DNA of 6,925 nt from an uncultured Collinsella sp. Its GTDB lineage: Bacteria; Actinomycetota; Coriobacteriia; Coriobacteriales; Coriobacteriaceae. Position 1 is the first letter of the stretch, and every line of letters begins with the position of its first letter. A program made the position numbers and the translations under genes. Below the pieces are notes generated by a model. The model worked only from the letters and a program-made list of their open reading frames with translations, was not told where the DNA came from and did not search any database. The stretch covers positions 1 through 6,925 of the forward strand of contig URBA01000078.1 in NCBI GenBank assembly GCA_900545905.1, in the 5' to 3' direction. Positions 1 to 6,746 of the stretch are shown here, piece after piece.

Positions 1-10
1 TAGCGAAAAG

Positions 11-1576
11 CTAGTGCTCCATTGTAGTAGATGCCGCGTCCGCCGTGTGCTCGCGAGGCAGATGAATCGTAAAAGTCGTACCCTTTCCAAGCTCCGACTC
101 CACGGAAATATAGCCATGGTGGCGCTCGACGATTTGCTTGGTCACGGCAAGGCCCACGCCCAGACCGCCCGCCTCGCGGGCGCGGCTGGCGTCGGCACGC
201 CAAAAACGTCCGAAAATACGCGACAGGTCTTCCTTGGCGATACCGATGCCCGTGTCCGAGACCGCAATATCGACGTGTTTACGGTCGCTGAGCACCGACA
301 CCACGACCCAACCGCCCTCGGGGGTATAGCGCATGGCGTTGCTCATGAGATTGATGACGCATTGTGTGATCATGTCGGGATCGGCTTCGACGACATCGTC
401 GTGACCTTGGGTCTCGTCAGCAAAGCGCAAGCGCAGATCACGGTCGACAAACAGGCGCTCCTGGGCATTGACGATGGAACGCACGAAAGGAACCATGTCC
501 ACCGGCTCAAGGTTGAGCGGAGCCGTGCTGTTTTCCATGCGCGACAGGTCGAGCATCTGCTGCACCAGACGAGCCAGGCGACGCGTCTCGGAAGCAACAG
601 TCTCCAAGTGCTCATCGTCGGTAGGATATACGCCATCCTGCATGGCCTCGACCGTTGCGAGCATGGCCATAAGCGGAGTACGAAGTTCGTGAGCCACGTC
701 CGAGGTCAAACGTTTCTCGTGTTTCATATCCTTCTCGAGCGAAGTGGCCATCTCATCGAAGGTCTCACCCAGCTGATCAATCTCGTCATCGCCGCGCAAG
801 CCCGTACGAGCAGACAGATCGCCATCGCGAATTTGCTTGGCCGTGCTGGTAATACGGTGAATCGGCTTGGTGAGCATGCGCGACACGAGTGATCCGATAA
901 CGACCGAAATGCAAACTGCAACAACCGCAGCAAGGGCCATGGCGTTAAAGGTCTTCTCCCTAAACGCAGAATCTGCCTTGGTGAGCAAGGCATCGGAGCC
1001 GATGGCCCACAGCTTTACTTGTCCGACATGCTCGCCGGAAGACGTTATGATTTCGACGTTTGCAACGCTATCGGAGCCGGTGGGAGCCGACGAGACCGGA
1101 CTATGCGATGCTTTTTTCCCGCTCGAGCTGCTCGACGGCGATTCGTTCTCGCGCACATCGGCGGTCGCGCTTGCCGAAGGCCATGAGTCATCATAAACGA
1201 CAACGCCTTTCTTGTTGACGACCTGCATACTCAGGTCGTCGGACACCAAACTCGATGTCGCGACCGTACGTAGCTCGCCCGCAGTCCAATTGCCGTTTTC
1301 CTCATACGACGTCGCAAGCTTTTCGGCAGCGGAATTTGCGATTTCGACGATATTGGAGCGCGTGTAATCCGAAAAGACCGTGCCCCACACAACAGAGACA
1401 ACGCCCACCAGCACCAATACCGTCATGAGCGATGTCAGAGCAAAAGCAAGTGCCATGCGCGAGGGATAGCTCATCGTTGGCCGTGAATCGGAACGAGGCG
1501 TGTTCCAACTAGCCTTGGAACCCGCCTCGCTCTCCTGCTTGTGCTTTTGTCCGATTTCAAAGCGCGCAGGTGTCAT
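11..1576 (-). CDS. Membrane sensor histidine kinase (HAMP, HisKA, HATPase)
   Basis: This 521-residue protein is the sensor kinase partner of the response regulator just upstream; it should autophosphorylate on histidine and pass the phosphate to that regulator. Domains in order: a polar cytoplasmic N-terminus (1-40), membrane segment 1 (about 42-66), an extracytoplasmic sensor region (about 67-210), membrane segment 2 (about 212-232), HAMP (about 233-285), the dimerisation helix with DVAHELRTP (phospho-acceptor His296), and a C-terminal ATPase. The ATPase has the N box (Asn409/Asn413), G1 box DTGIG (441-445), F box (FGRFWRAD) and G2 box GLGVGLAV, so it looks fully active. The sensor region carries a serine-rich low-complexity insert (about 146-170) and no recognisable ligand domain; the stimulus is unknown. 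The ATG at 1576 lies 11 nt after the regulator stop with AGGG upstream. An internal Met at residue 35 lacks a ribosome site. The long N-terminal tail is somewhat unusual. Confidence 0.95.
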   Translation of the reverse strand: MTPARFEIGQKHKQESEAGSKASWNTPRSDSRPTMSYPSRMALAFALTSLMTVLVLVGVVSVVWGTVFSDYTRSNIVEIANSAAEKLATSYEENGNWTAGELRTVATSSLVSDDLSMQVVNKKGVVVYDDSWPSASATADVRENESPSSSSSGKKASHSPVSSAPTGSDSVANVEIITSSGEHVGQVKLWAIGSDALLTKADSAFREKTFNAMALAAVVAVCISVVIGSLVSRMLTKPIHRITSTAKQIRDGDLSARTGLRGDDEIDQLGETFDEMATSLEKDMKHEKRLTSDVAHELRTPLMAMLATVEAMQDGVYPTDDEHLETVASETRRLARLVQQMLDLSRMENSTAPLNLEPVDMVPFVRSIVNAQERLFVDRDLRLRFADETQGHDDVVEADPDMITQCVINLMSNAMRYTPEGGWVVVSVLSDRKHVDIAVSDTGIGIAKEDLSRIFGRFWRADASRAREAGGLGVGLAVTKQIVERHHGYISVESELGKGTTFTIHLPREHTADAASTTMEH

Positions 1577-1587
1577 ATGTGATTTCC

Positions 1588-2310
1588 CTATTTCTCGTCC
1601 GACTTATCGGTCTTGGCCGGAGCCTCGAAGCGATAGCCGACACCGTGGACGGTGTAGAGCCACTTGGGCTTCTTGGGATCATCGCCCAGCTTGGCGCGAA
1701 GATTCTTCACGTGGCTATCGATGGTGCGCTCATAGCCCTCAAAGTCATACCCGAGCACTTTCTCGACCAGCTCCATGCGGTTATACACACGGCCGGGATG
1801 GCGGGCAAGCGTGGTGAGCAGCTTAAACTCGGAAGCCGTCAGATCGACTTCCTTGCCCTCGACCAAAATCTTGTGACCCGAGATGTCGATAACCAGGTCA
1901 CCAAAGTCGAGCACCTCGACGGCCGGCTCGTCGGCCTGGTGGGCGCGACGGAACAGGGCGCGTACGCGCGCGACGAGCTCGCGCGGCGAGAACGGCTTAA
2001 TCAGATAGTCGTCGGCGCCGAGCTCAAGACCGATAATACGGTCCTCGATCTCGCCCTTAGCCGTCAGCATGATGATGGGGACATCCGAGGTATCGCGAAT
2101 GGTGCGGCAAACGCGCTCGCCGGGAATCTTGGGGAGCATAAGGTCGAGCACGACCAGGTCGAACTGATGCTTCTCGAACTCCTCGATCGCGGACTGGCCG
2201 TCGCCGACGCCCACAACCCAGTAGCCTTCGCGCTCGAGATAGGCAGCGACAGCGTCACGGATTGCCTTCTCATCCTCGACCAGCAGAATCTTTTTTGCAT
2301 CTGAAGCCAT
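1588..2310 (-). CDS. OmpR/PhoB-family DNA-binding response regulator
   Basis: A 240-residue cytoplasmic transcription factor, first gene of the two-component operon with the kinase. The receiver domain (about 6-118) has the acidic pair Glu12/Asp13, phospho-acceptor Asp56 in VVLDLMLP, the switch Thr83 in MLTAK and Lys105 in LIKPF, so it should be phosphorylatable. The C-terminal winged helix (about 132-228) has the family's EFKLL, the recognition-helix region RTIDSHVKNLRAKLG and the wing VHGVGYRF. The charged tail (229-240) is short. I chose the ATG at 2310 because AGGGGGG lies 7 nt upstream and the protein begins MASDAKKILLVEDE, the normal family start; an in-frame ATG 21 bases further out has no support. 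A candidate -10 box and a large dyad lie immediately upstream, so autoregulation is possible but is inference. The target genes cannot be read from this window. Confidence 0.96.
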   Translation of the reverse strand: MASDAKKILLVEDEKAIRDAVAAYLEREGYWVVGVGDGQSAIEEFEKHQFDLVVLDLMLPKIPGERVCRTIRDTSDVPIIMLTAKGEIEDRIIGLELGADDYLIKPFSPRELVARVRALFRRAHQADEPAVEVLDFGDLVIDISGHKILVEGKEVDLTASEFKLLTTLARHPGRVYNRMELVEKVLGYDFEGYERTIDSHVKNLRAKLGDDPKKPKWLYTVHGVGYRFEAPAKTDKSDEK

Positions 2311-2317
2311 AACACGG

Positions 2318-2324
2318 CCCCCCT
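2318..2324 (-). promoter_or_regulatory. Ribosome binding site of the response regulator
   Basis: On the minus strand this reads AGGGGGG, 7 nt before the ATG at 2310. It decides the start in favour of 2310 over the in-frame ATG at 2331. Confidence 0.75.
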
Positions 2325-2349
2325 GTCTCAATTAGCTAAGAACAAGCTC

Positions 2350-2355
2350 ATTTTA
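2350..2355 (-). promoter_or_regulatory. Candidate -10 box for the two-component operon
   Basis: The minus strand reads TAAAAT, a 5/6 match to TATAAT, which would start transcription near 2343 and give a leader of about 33 nt before the regulator ATG. The position where a -35 box would fall (about 2373-2378) has no TTGACA-like sequence and lies within the arm of the hairpin at 2366-2404. That fits an activator-dependent promoter, or a chance A/T-rich hexamer. Confidence 0.35.
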
Positions 2356-2365
2356 ACGCACCTGA

Positions 2366-2404
2366 GCCCACCGGGTATCGCATGGGTGCGATAGCTCGGC
2401 GGGC
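2366..2404. repeat. Imperfect hairpin with perfect 7-bp dyad core
   Basis: The core is TATCGCA, loop TGGG, TGCGATA (2376-2393), a perfect inverted repeat. Pairing continues outwards through GCCC/GGGC ends to about 17 pairs with one bulged G (2394), one G-T pair and one A-C mismatch. It sits between the Tat lipoprotein gene end and the response regulator start. No T-tract follows on either strand, so it is not a classical terminator. It could be an operator overlapping the -35 region of the regulator promoter, or a U-poor terminator for the genes upstream. Confidence 0.6.
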
Positions 2405-2463
2405 GGTACTCATAGTCACAACGCGCTTATTCCCCTGTCGACGCCTTTTTAACCCCTCGGAGA

Positions 2464-3675
2464 CTAAAGAGAGAACAAGCGAGCGGTAACCGTCTCGGGA
2501 ATTCCCTGGCTGTTACGCACCGTTGCGTACGTTAAGAACGAGCTCGATTTACCCGCCGTAGCAGGATAATCGCCATACTCCAAGGCTCGGTCGGGCGACA
2601 GAAGCGAGCCGTAGGTCTTGGCCGAAGTGTCAATCAAAAAATGCGACGCCTGAACTTTAACCAGGTATTTATTTTTCCTTCCCGCAGCGCACGCGAGCGG
2701 CTCACGCGAAAGGAAGAGGTACGGCCCGCCCTCGTTACCGATATAGGTGCCCATATTGCCCAGGCTGCCCACACCGCTATACGTCGCCTCAATGGAGAAC
2801 ACGAAGGTGTCTCCCATATACACGGCCTCGAAAGGCGAAACCGACGAAGGAAGCACCAGCTGAGCTCGCTTCGTGTTGTTGCCGTCAGTCAGGTCGATCG
2901 CCGTCATACCGTAATAGACGCCCTCATCATTGTGCACGCGGGGCGAGATGGTCAGGATGCCGTCGCTCACACGCGGGGCGGATGCGAAGCGGCCCGTCGA
3001 CTTCCAAATAGTCTCAGGCTTGGACTCGCTGGGCGCCTGACGGTAACAGTACGAATCGTTACTCGTCTTGGTGCCGCCGGACGAAGGCATCTTATACCAG
3101 ATGACCGACGACCCATACGCTGTGAAGAGCGGCGGATCGTAGTTTTCGCCGCCGCGGTCGAGTTCGACAGCGTTGCCGGTAAGGGAGGAGCCTGCAAGGT
3201 TTTGCGCATAGAGTTTCCAAGACGCATTGGCGAAGTTCATCTCGACCCATGCGAACACGCCATCACCCGCGCGAACGTCGTAAAACGCATAACCGGTTCC
3301 CTCAATGGGATCCTCGATAAGTGTGGTAAGCGAGCCATCGCCCAGGTTGAGCACACCAAGCGTATTGGCATGCAGGGCAGAAGCAGGCGCCATCATCGCG
3401 GCAGCGTAGTCGCCATCGCAGTAGTACAGCAGCGTGCCCAGCGGCAGCGTCCACGAGGCCGCGGGCTCAAGATCGATATCAACAGCTTCGTACTCATCAG
3501 TGATCGAGACAATCTTCGAATCGTCCTTGATAACCTGCGGCTCGCCAGCGGCGTCATCACTCGTGCCCGTTTTTTTCGAGCAACCGGCCAGTACGGCAGC
3601 AGCACCGGTAGCGGCGCCACCCAGCACAAAACCTCGACGCGTTATTCCATTCTTAAAGCGATCAGCGATGCTCAT
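2464..3675 (-). CDS. Tat-exported lipoprotein of unknown function, beta-propeller-like
   Basis: A 403-residue protein whose function I do not recognise. The N-terminus is a twin-arginine signal (TRRGFVLGG, Arg13-Arg14), then an Ala-rich hydrophobic stretch and the lipobox LAGC with Cys32. It should therefore be exported folded and lipid-anchored on the outer face of the membrane. After a polar linker (33-55), short beta-rich blocks recur with aromatic cores (for example GVFAWVEMNF, SSVIWYKMP, FVFSIEATYS), alternating with Gly/Asp turns, which resembles a TolB/YncE-like propeller; that fold is inference. Non-lipid cysteines are at 86, 210 and 329. No enzyme motif is visible. The start at 3675 is chosen because it gives a canonical Tat signal and overlaps the upstream stop by one base (TAATG); an earlier ATG at 3729 would run 55 bases into the upstream gene and put 18 basic residues before the signal. 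Confidence 0.85.
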   Translation of the reverse strand: MSIADRFKNGITRRGFVLGGAATGAAAVLAGCSKKTGTSDDAAGEPQVIKDDSKIVSITDEYEAVDIDLEPAASWTLPLGTLLYYCDGDYAAAMMAPASALHANTLGVLNLGDGSLTTLIEDPIEGTGYAFYDVRAGDGVFAWVEMNFANASWKLYAQNLAGSSLTGNAVELDRGGENYDPPLFTAYGSSVIWYKMPSSGGTKTSNDSYCYRQAPSESKPETIWKSTGRFASAPRVSDGILTISPRVHNDEGVYYGMTAIDLTDGNNTKRAQLVLPSSVSPFEAVYMGDTFVFSIEATYSGVGSLGNMGTYIGNEGGPYLFLSREPLACAAGRKNKYLVKVQASHFLIDTSAKTYGSLLSPDRALEYGDYPATAGKSSSFLTYATVRNSQGIPETVTARLFSL

Positions 3676-3938
3676 TAGGCGATCTCTGCGCGAGCGGCCT
3701 CGATAGCGCGCGTAAGCTGATCGGCGCAAGAGGTCTTTTTCATACCGCAGGTATTACCGGCGAGAACCTCGATTACGCGATCGGCGGGAGCGCCCTCGAC
3801 CAGCCTGGAGATAGCCTTGAGGTTGCCATCGCAGCCGCCGGTAAACTCGACGCCCAGCACCTTGCTGCCATCGTCGGAGAGATTGAGGTGAATATTGCGA
3901 GAGCATACACCCTGAGGCTTGTAGTCAAAACTAATCAT
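3675..3938 (-). CDS. Small TSCPD-domain protein (TIGR03905-like)
   Basis: An 87-residue cytoplasmic protein with no signal or membrane segment. It matches the small stand-alone TSCPD-domain family by recognition: GVCSRNIH (Cys12), FTGGCDGNL (Cys36), then NTCGMKKTSCADQL (Cys64, Cys71). The name-giving motif reads TSCADQ here rather than TSCPDQ. The same domain occurs at the C-terminus of class II B12-dependent ribonucleotide reductases, but no reductase gene is nearby and the role of the stand-alone family is not established. The four cysteines suggest metal binding or a redox function, which is inference. The length is full for the family. The start has AGAGGGG 6 nt upstream. The stop overlaps the lipoprotein start by one base, so the two are probably translationally coupled. 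Confidence 0.88.
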   Translation of the reverse strand: MISFDYKPQGVCSRNIHLNLSDDGSKVLGVEFTGGCDGNLKAISRLVEGAPADRVIEVLAGNTCGMKKTSCADQLTRAIEAARAEIA

Positions 3939-3944
3939 TGAGAT

Positions 3945-3951
3945 CCCCTCT
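3945..3951 (-). promoter_or_regulatory. Ribosome binding site of the TSCPD gene
   Basis: The minus strand reads AGAGGGG, 6 nt before the ATG at 3938, and supports that start. Confidence 0.65.
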
Positions 3952-3973
3952 CAGAAAGAAATTTCAGACGTCT

Positions 3974-3979
3974 ATTATC
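3974..3979 (-). promoter_or_regulatory. Candidate -10 box for the TSCPD-lipoprotein operon
   Basis: The minus strand reads GATAAT (5/6 to TATAAT) in the 113-nt gap behind the diguanylate cyclase gene. It would give a leader of about 28 nt. No good -35 box lies 16-18 nt upstream. I also see no T-tailed terminator in this gap, so read-through from the upstream operon is possible. Confidence 0.3.
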
Positions 3980-4051
3980 CCCGCCTGGACCGACTTATTA
4001 TCGCAAGCACCGTTTCAACATCCTACGATGCTTGGACTAGTGGGGGCAAGA

Positions 4052-5851
4052 TTAGCAGTCCGCACCCCGTACGTGGATCATGCGCTTCTCCCGATACATA
4101 TTGTGGTCGGCGACGCGATATACATCGGCCAGCGTATTTCCAGCCGTCTCGACGGTCGCCACGCCAATCGATGCACTGACCGTCAGGGTCTCATCGCTTA
4201 CCGCGGCAAGACCGAGACGAAGATCCTGTTCCAGCCCGAGCGCAGACTCGTTGTCAGTATGGGGGCAAACCAGCAAAAACTCGTCGCCGCCAACGCGCAT
4301 CGGCAGGTAATCCGCACCAGCCACCCGCCGCAGCACGGACGCCGTCCGTCGCAGCAGTTCATCCCCCATCTCGTGACCATAGATGTCGTTGGTCCGCTTG
4401 AGATAATTACAGTCCACCATAATCACGCTCACTGGCAAGTCCTCGTTTACCAGGCTATCTCCACGCGATTCCAAATAGTTGCGGTTGCGAAGCCCCGTCA
4501 GTTTATCTTGGTATGACAGCTCCTCGGCATGCTTGACCATCGATATGTTGTGCGTCGCCACGACGACCGACTCCAGTCGCCCTTGCTCATCGCGATGCTG
4601 GGGGACAATCTGTAGCGAGTACCAAGCGCCTCGACAATCTCGCACCTCGGCAGCCAAGTACGGTACGCCCTCCATACGTTCACGAAGCGTACTTATATCT
4701 ACGAGTCCCACAACCGCTTCGCGGCTTTCGGGGCTCACGATATCCCGGCAGACTGTGTCCATAAAGTCATATGCCTCGTTGTGCTCGGCAAATATCTTCG
4801 CTATCGCCGGCGACATATTGATTCCCTCGATCTCGAGGGTGTCGAGATGCAAAAGGAAGGTCGAATCGTAGATGGCGCTTATGGCATTGATAATGCCGAG
4901 CTGTTTATCTTTTTCGACCAAATTGCGGTGGTCAACGATATTCCGAGCCAACAGCACCACGACCCAAAACGCAAGGCACACCAAGACGCCGACGGCGACA
5001 AATGAAATCCTGTCAGACATGACCTCAGATTTGGGATATAGCGCGAACAGGCGGTAGTCCTTATATGCCGCACGCACGGCATACCATTTGTCTCCTCGAT
5101 ATTCGATGCGCGTCAGGCCATCTTCTTTCCATTCAACTCCTATACTGGTGAGGAGTCGAGCGAGCGACACATCGGCATCGGCGCTGTTGGATGAGACAAT
5201 CTCCGCATCCTCCATAACAAGCACCGTGGGGCCCTGGTGGAAGGTGTTGTTCGAAAGCACGTCGGCTATGGCATATGAATAGTCGTCCGCCGAATCGGAA
5301 ACAAGTGAGCGGTATGCCAGGGCAACGCCGTCGCCATACGGGACAGCACAGACGGCAAAAACGACACCACGGCGCTCAACGACAGTTGAGTAGGTCACTT
5401 TGGAACCTTGATACATCGATGCGACCGGCGAACAGGCCAGCTCCTCTCGCCACAACATGAGCGGATCGCGACCATCGATGTCGTAGTGGGCAGCCATATG
5501 GCCATCGGAGTCCATGACCATCAACCCCGAAAGGTTCTCGGCATGGACAAATTGCTCGATAAGATCGTTGTTAACCTCAACGCGATCAGGGGACAGGAAC
5601 GTCGCAAACGATTCGACCGCGGCGAGCAAATCGTGCGTCTCCTCGGTTTTTCTCCCCTGTTCGTAGCGGTCATATTTTTCGCAAGCGTTTTCCGAAAACA
5701 CCATGGTTTCTTGGCCAAACCCAAGCGTTTTTTCGAGGCAGCGATGGGTTCCAACCGTATACAACAGGCCTAACAAGACAGCGCTGACAATAACGCCGAC
5801 AGCTATGACGGTCAGAGTCTTTCGACGCAAGCGGTACTCATCATTTGTCAT
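4052..5851 (-). CDS. Membrane diguanylate cyclase (extracytoplasmic sensor, PAS-like, GGDEF)
   Basis: A 599-residue protein predicted to make cyclic di-GMP from two GTP at the membrane. Order: membrane segment 1 (about 12-33), a large extracytoplasmic domain of Cache-like size (about 34-280; cysteines 38, 57, 140, 168), membrane segment 2 (about 283-303), a PAS-like region (about 318-438), then GGDEF (about 441-595). The catalytic domain starts with YQDKLTGLRNRNYL and has the metal/substrate segment VDCNYLKRTNDIYGHEMGD (Asp480, Asn488, Asp489) and an exact RVGGDEF (521-525), so it should be active. At the position of the inhibitory RxxD site the arginine is replaced (AGAD, 511-514), so product inhibition through that site is unlikely. 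The start at 5851 has AAGGA 8 nt upstream and overlaps the upstream stop as ATGA; a longer reading to 5965 would overlap the binding-protein gene by 118 bases and is rejected. No EAL domain is present. Confidence 0.93.
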   Translation of the reverse strand: MTNDEYRLRRKTLTVIAVGVIVSAVLLGLLYTVGTHRCLEKTLGFGQETMVFSENACEKYDRYEQGRKTEETHDLLAAVESFATFLSPDRVEVNNDLIEQFVHAENLSGLMVMDSDGHMAAHYDIDGRDPLMLWREELACSPVASMYQGSKVTYSTVVERRGVVFAVCAVPYGDGVALAYRSLVSDSADDYSYAIADVLSNNTFHQGPTVLVMEDAEIVSSNSADADVSLARLLTSIGVEWKEDGLTRIEYRGDKWYAVRAAYKDYRLFALYPKSEVMSDRISFVAVGVLVCLAFWVVVLLARNIVDHRNLVEKDKQLGIINAISAIYDSTFLLHLDTLEIEGINMSPAIAKIFAEHNEAYDFMDTVCRDIVSPESREAVVGLVDISTLRERMEGVPYLAAEVRDCRGAWYSLQIVPQHRDEQGRLESVVVATHNISMVKHAEELSYQDKLTGLRNRNYLESRGDSLVNEDLPVSVIMVDCNYLKRTNDIYGHEMGDELLRRTASVLRRVAGADYLPMRVGGDEFLLVCPHTDNESALGLEQDLRLGLAAVSDETLTVSASIGVATVETAGNTLADVYRVADHNMYREKRMIHVRGADC

Positions 5852-6684
5852 GATTCCGATCCTTGCCCGCCCGTCGTCGCTCCTGCCTTGTAATTGTCCA
5901 CAATGCGCTCTATCGTGCCGTCTCGATCCATGTCGAACAGCGCGGTATTGAGGTTTTTGACGCACTCTCCCTCATAGGCAACATCAAATGCAACGCCCAG
6001 GTCAACCGTCATAACGTTGTCAGCAAACACACGGTAAAGGCCGGGATACTGGGCGATGAGTTGGTCAAACGATTGAACGTCCGCCATCCAACAGTCGACA
6101 TACCCTTTGGCGAGGGCGGCTTTGCAGAGCTCGGCAGAACCATACGATTTGATTTGCACGTCCGGCGAGATTTCCAGATCCCCTGCGAGCAATCGGCGTT
6201 CGCTCACCGAGCCCGCAATCACCGCGATGGTCTTGCTTCCATCGAGATGCGCCAAGGACTTGATGCCACTCGTTTTCTTGGCGGCAACCGAGACCGTCAC
6301 GGTTAGATACGGCTCGGTCCAGTAATACTTATCCTCGCGATAACAGGGAGAATAATCACACCACAGGCAATCGATATCACCGTTTTTGAGCAGCCGGTCG
6401 CGATCGTTCCAGTCAATATCGACAAACTGTGGCTTGAGCCCCGCGCGCTTGCAGGCCTCGCGGGCGATGTCGATATCGATACCGGCGTAATCGCCCGTGG
6501 TATCGACATACACATAGGGGTCGTTATCCGTAACGCCGATTTTGAGTACCGGGAGATCTTTGTCGGCTTCATTCGAGGAGGAAGAACTGCTTCGAACGGT
6601 ATACGTCAGGGCGGCCACACAGGCGGCAACAAGGAGCATGAGCGTAAACGAGACGATGGCAGCTCGCTTGATACGTCCGGACAC
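5848..6684 (-). CDS. Family 3 extracellular solute-binding protein, probably a sensor partner
   Basis: A 278-residue protein anchored at the outer face of the membrane. A basic start (SGRIKR) is followed by a hydrophobic segment (about 8-29) with a lipobox-like VAAC (Cys22), then a serine run (32-37). Because the hydrophobic segment continues past Cys22, it could be an uncleaved membrane anchor instead. The rest is the periplasmic amino-acid-binding fold (SBP_bac_3): LKIGVTDNDPYVYVD, then DYAGIDIDIAREACKRAGL, then REDKYYWTEPYLT with Arg116 where family members bind the ligand carboxylate, and a second lobe with IAVIAGSVSE. It has an unusual eight cysteines, including CLWCDYSPC (106-114). The GTG at 6684 is chosen because AGGGAGG lies just upstream; an ATG at 6774 would start inside the upstream terminator. 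It overlaps the cyclase by ATGA and no permease or ATPase is nearby, suggesting sensing rather than uptake. Confidence 0.88.
   Translation of the reverse strand: MSGRIKRAAIVSFTLMLLVAACVAALTYTVRSSSSSSNEADKDLPVLKIGVTDNDPYVYVDTTGDYAGIDIDIAREACKRAGLKPQFVDIDWNDRDRLLKNGDIDCLWCDYSPCYREDKYYWTEPYLTVTVSVAAKKTSGIKSLAHLDGSKTIAVIAGSVSERRLLAGDLEISPDVQIKSYGSAELCKAALAKGYVDCWMADVQSFDQLIAQYPGLYRVFADNVMTVDLGVAFDVAYEGECVKNLNTALFDMDRDGTIERIVDNYKAGATTGGQGSES
5860..5864 (-). promoter_or_regulatory. Ribosome binding site of the diguanylate cyclase
   Basis: The minus strand reads AAGGA, 8 nt before the ATG at 5851 and inside the end of the solute-binding gene. It fixes the cyclase start at 5851. Confidence 0.65.
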
Positions 6685-6687
6685 GCG

Positions 6688-6694
6688 CCTCCCT
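6688..6694 (-). promoter_or_regulatory. Ribosome binding site of the solute-binding protein
   Basis: The minus strand reads AGGGAGG, ending 3 nt before the GTG at 6684. The spacing is short, but no other in-frame start codon lies nearby in a better position, so it favours this GTG. Confidence 0.6.
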
Positions 6695-6718
6695 TCATCG
6701 AAACAGCAGTCGGATTTT

Positions 6719-6724
6719 ATTGTA
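6719..6724 (-). promoter_or_regulatory. Candidate -10 box for the binding protein-cyclase operon
   Basis: The minus strand reads TACAAT (5/6 to TATAAT), giving a start near 6712 and a leader of about 28 nt. The -35 position falls at the T-rich tail of the upstream terminator and matches TTGACA poorly. The location between a terminator and a ribosome site makes a promoter here likely even though the boxes are weak. Confidence 0.45.
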
Positions 6725-6746
6725 TACCCGGGGCTGATGCGGTAAT

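Noticed and set aside
1..13. TAGC-GAAAA-GCTA hairpin at the left edge, overlapping the kinase stop codon
   Set aside because: Only four pairs are visible and the window ends there, so a terminator cannot be judged.
14..892. A 292-codon plus-strand open frame opposite the histidine kinase
   Set aside because: It mirrors the kinase catalytic region codon for codon, shows no protein family features and has no convincing ribosome site.
1570..2304. A 244-codon plus-strand open frame opposite the response regulator
   Set aside because: It is fully antisense to an unmistakable OmpR-family gene; the open frame follows from that gene's codon bias.
2641..3678. A 345-codon plus-strand open frame opposite the Tat lipoprotein gene
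   Set aside because: It is antisense to a gene with a clear Tat signal and lipobox, and its translation is Arg/His-rich without any recognisable domain, as expected of a frame shadow in GC-rich DNA.
4004..4034. CAAGCA/TGCTTG inverted repeat in the gap after the cyclase gene
   Set aside because: Only 6 bp with a 19-nt loop and no T-tract; too weak to call a terminator or operator.
3938..4516. A 192-codon plus-strand open frame across the cyclase C-terminus and the intergenic gap
   Set aside because: Most of it is antisense to the GGDEF domain; no family features were seen.
5852..5965. A 38-residue N-terminal extension of the cyclase starting at 5965
   Set aside because: It would overlap the end of the binding-protein gene by 118 bases and is Arg-rich out-of-frame sequence, while the ATGA overlap start has a good ribosome site.
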